Program-made: the position numbers and the translations under genes
Source: Candidatus Methanomethylophilaceae archaeon
GTDB lineage: Archaea; Thermoplasmatota; Thermoplasmata; Methanomassiliicoccales; Methanomethylophilaceae
Length of the DNA: 5,343 nt
Assembly (NCBI GenBank): GCA_017395275.1
Contig: JAFPVN010000048.1
Span: 1-5,343 of the forward strand
Direction of reading: 5' to 3'
Shown: positions 4,739-5,343 of the stretch, piece after piece
Position numbering within the stretch: the stretch's first letter is position 1
How the letters are laid out: each line of letters starts with the position of its first letter
The notes under the pieces: model-generated
Told to the model about the DNA's origin: nothing
Database searches by the model: none
What the model saw: the letters and a program-made list of their open reading frames with translations, nothing else

Positions 4739-5343
4739 ATGGCAAGGGAGTCTTACAGCAGGGATCTGGAGGTCATGCTGGGGGACCCCAAGCGCGCCGT
4801 CCTCGTCATGACGCTGCCGCTTATCCTGTCGTACGCGGTGGCGCAGATCAACATGTTCGCCGACACCGCATGGTGCGCCGGGCTGGGATCGTATTCGAGC
4901 ACCGCCCTGTCGTCCATAATACCGTACTATTGGATCATCTCCGGTATCGGGACGGCCATAGGGATAGGTGCCGCGGCCACCATAGCGAGACACCTCGGGA
5001 GAGGCGAATCCGGAGAGGCGGAGAGCCTCGTGGCGCAGACGCTGGCACTATCGGTGATCGTCGGTATACTCATCACCGTACCGCTGTACCTGTCCCTCGG
5101 TCCCCTGATGGACGTCATGTCCCTAGGGGAAGTATCGGATCATTGCAGGGAGTACATCGAGCCCGTGATATTCTCCAGTACGGTGTACGTCCTCAACGGC
5201 GCCGTGGCGGGACTGCTGCGCGCCGAGGGTGCTGCGAAGAAGTCCATGGCCGTGCTGATCCTGGCGGCCGTCATGAACATGCTGCTGGACCCGGTGCTCA
5301 TCTACGGTGCGGGTCTGGGGCTTACCGGCGCGGGGATAGCGAC
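4739..5343 (+). CDS. MATE-family multidrug efflux protein, N-terminal part (runs off window)
   Basis: The first 201 codons of an integral membrane protein, starting MARESYSRDLEVMLGDPKRA. The LGDPKRAVLVMTLPLIL entry into helix 1, the FADTAWCAGLGS stretch (40-51, with the conserved acidic D42 of the N-lobe), LLRAEGAAKKSM (159-170), and NMLLDPVLIYG..GLTGAGIAT (180 to the end) are all typical of MATE transporters, which export cationic compounds using a sodium or proton gradient. About six helices are visible, roughly the N-terminal half of a usual protein of about 450 residues. The ATG at 4739 is taken because a TATA box lies about 27 nt upstream. It is a separate transcription unit from the MFS operon. 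The substrate is unknown. Confidence 0.92.
   Translation, partial: MARESYSRDLEVMLGDPKRAVLVMTLPLILSYAVAQINMFADTAWCAGLGSYSSTALSSIIPYYWIISGIGTAIGIGAAATIARHLGRGESGEAESLVAQTLALSVIVGILITVPLYLSLGPLMDVMSLGEVSDHCREYIEPVIFSSTVYVLNGAVAGLLRAEGAAKKSMAVLILAAVMNMLLDPVLIYGAGLGLTGAGIA

Overview
The window reads as the chromosome of a GC-rich euryarchaeon. Supporting signs are an aspartate carbamoyltransferase catalytic gene (pyrB) followed directly by an archaeal-type regulatory-chain gene (pyrI), TATA-box promoters, leading genes whose ATG lies about 25 nt from the TATA box (leaderless transcripts), and codon use rich in AGG and ATA. The overall impression is Thermoplasmata, possibly Methanomassiliicoccales. 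The lineage is inferred from style only and is not proven by any marker here.

Left part (1-1187): pyrB and the first 71 nt of pyrI lie on the minus strand in a one-base stop/start overlap (TGATG). Together they would make the catalytic and regulatory chains of aspartate transcarbamoylase, which commits carbamoyl phosphate to pyrimidine synthesis. The pyrB TATA box sits in the spacer of a 10-bp inverted repeat, a candidate operator. Divergent from it, on the plus strand, is a canonical tRNA-Ala(CGC) with its own TATA box, a G3:U70 identity pair and an encoded CCA.

Middle part (1238-4322): a two-gene plus-strand operon. The first gene is an ATP-grasp carboxylate-amine ligase that most resembles the L-amino acid (dipeptide) ligases and carries an extra, unrecognised C-terminal region of about 125 residues. 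The second, joined by an ATGA overlap, is a DHA2-type, probably 14-helix MFS exporter. A ligase translationally coupled to an exporter suggests that a small peptide-like compound is made and secreted. The chemistry is not known.

Right part (4323-5343): a gap of about 416 nt holds three tandem tRNA-like elements on the minus strand, spaced 70-71 nt apart. Each has a perfect T-loop consensus, but the rest is abnormal: shrunken or missing D arms, odd anticodon loops and broken acceptor stems. They are followed by a 21-bp near-palindrome abutting a TATA box, then a second TATA box, and then the first 201 codons of a MATE-family multidrug efflux protein that runs off the window.

The most interesting items are the ligase-exporter operon, the tandem degenerate tRNA-like array, and the two inverted repeats placed on TATA boxes.
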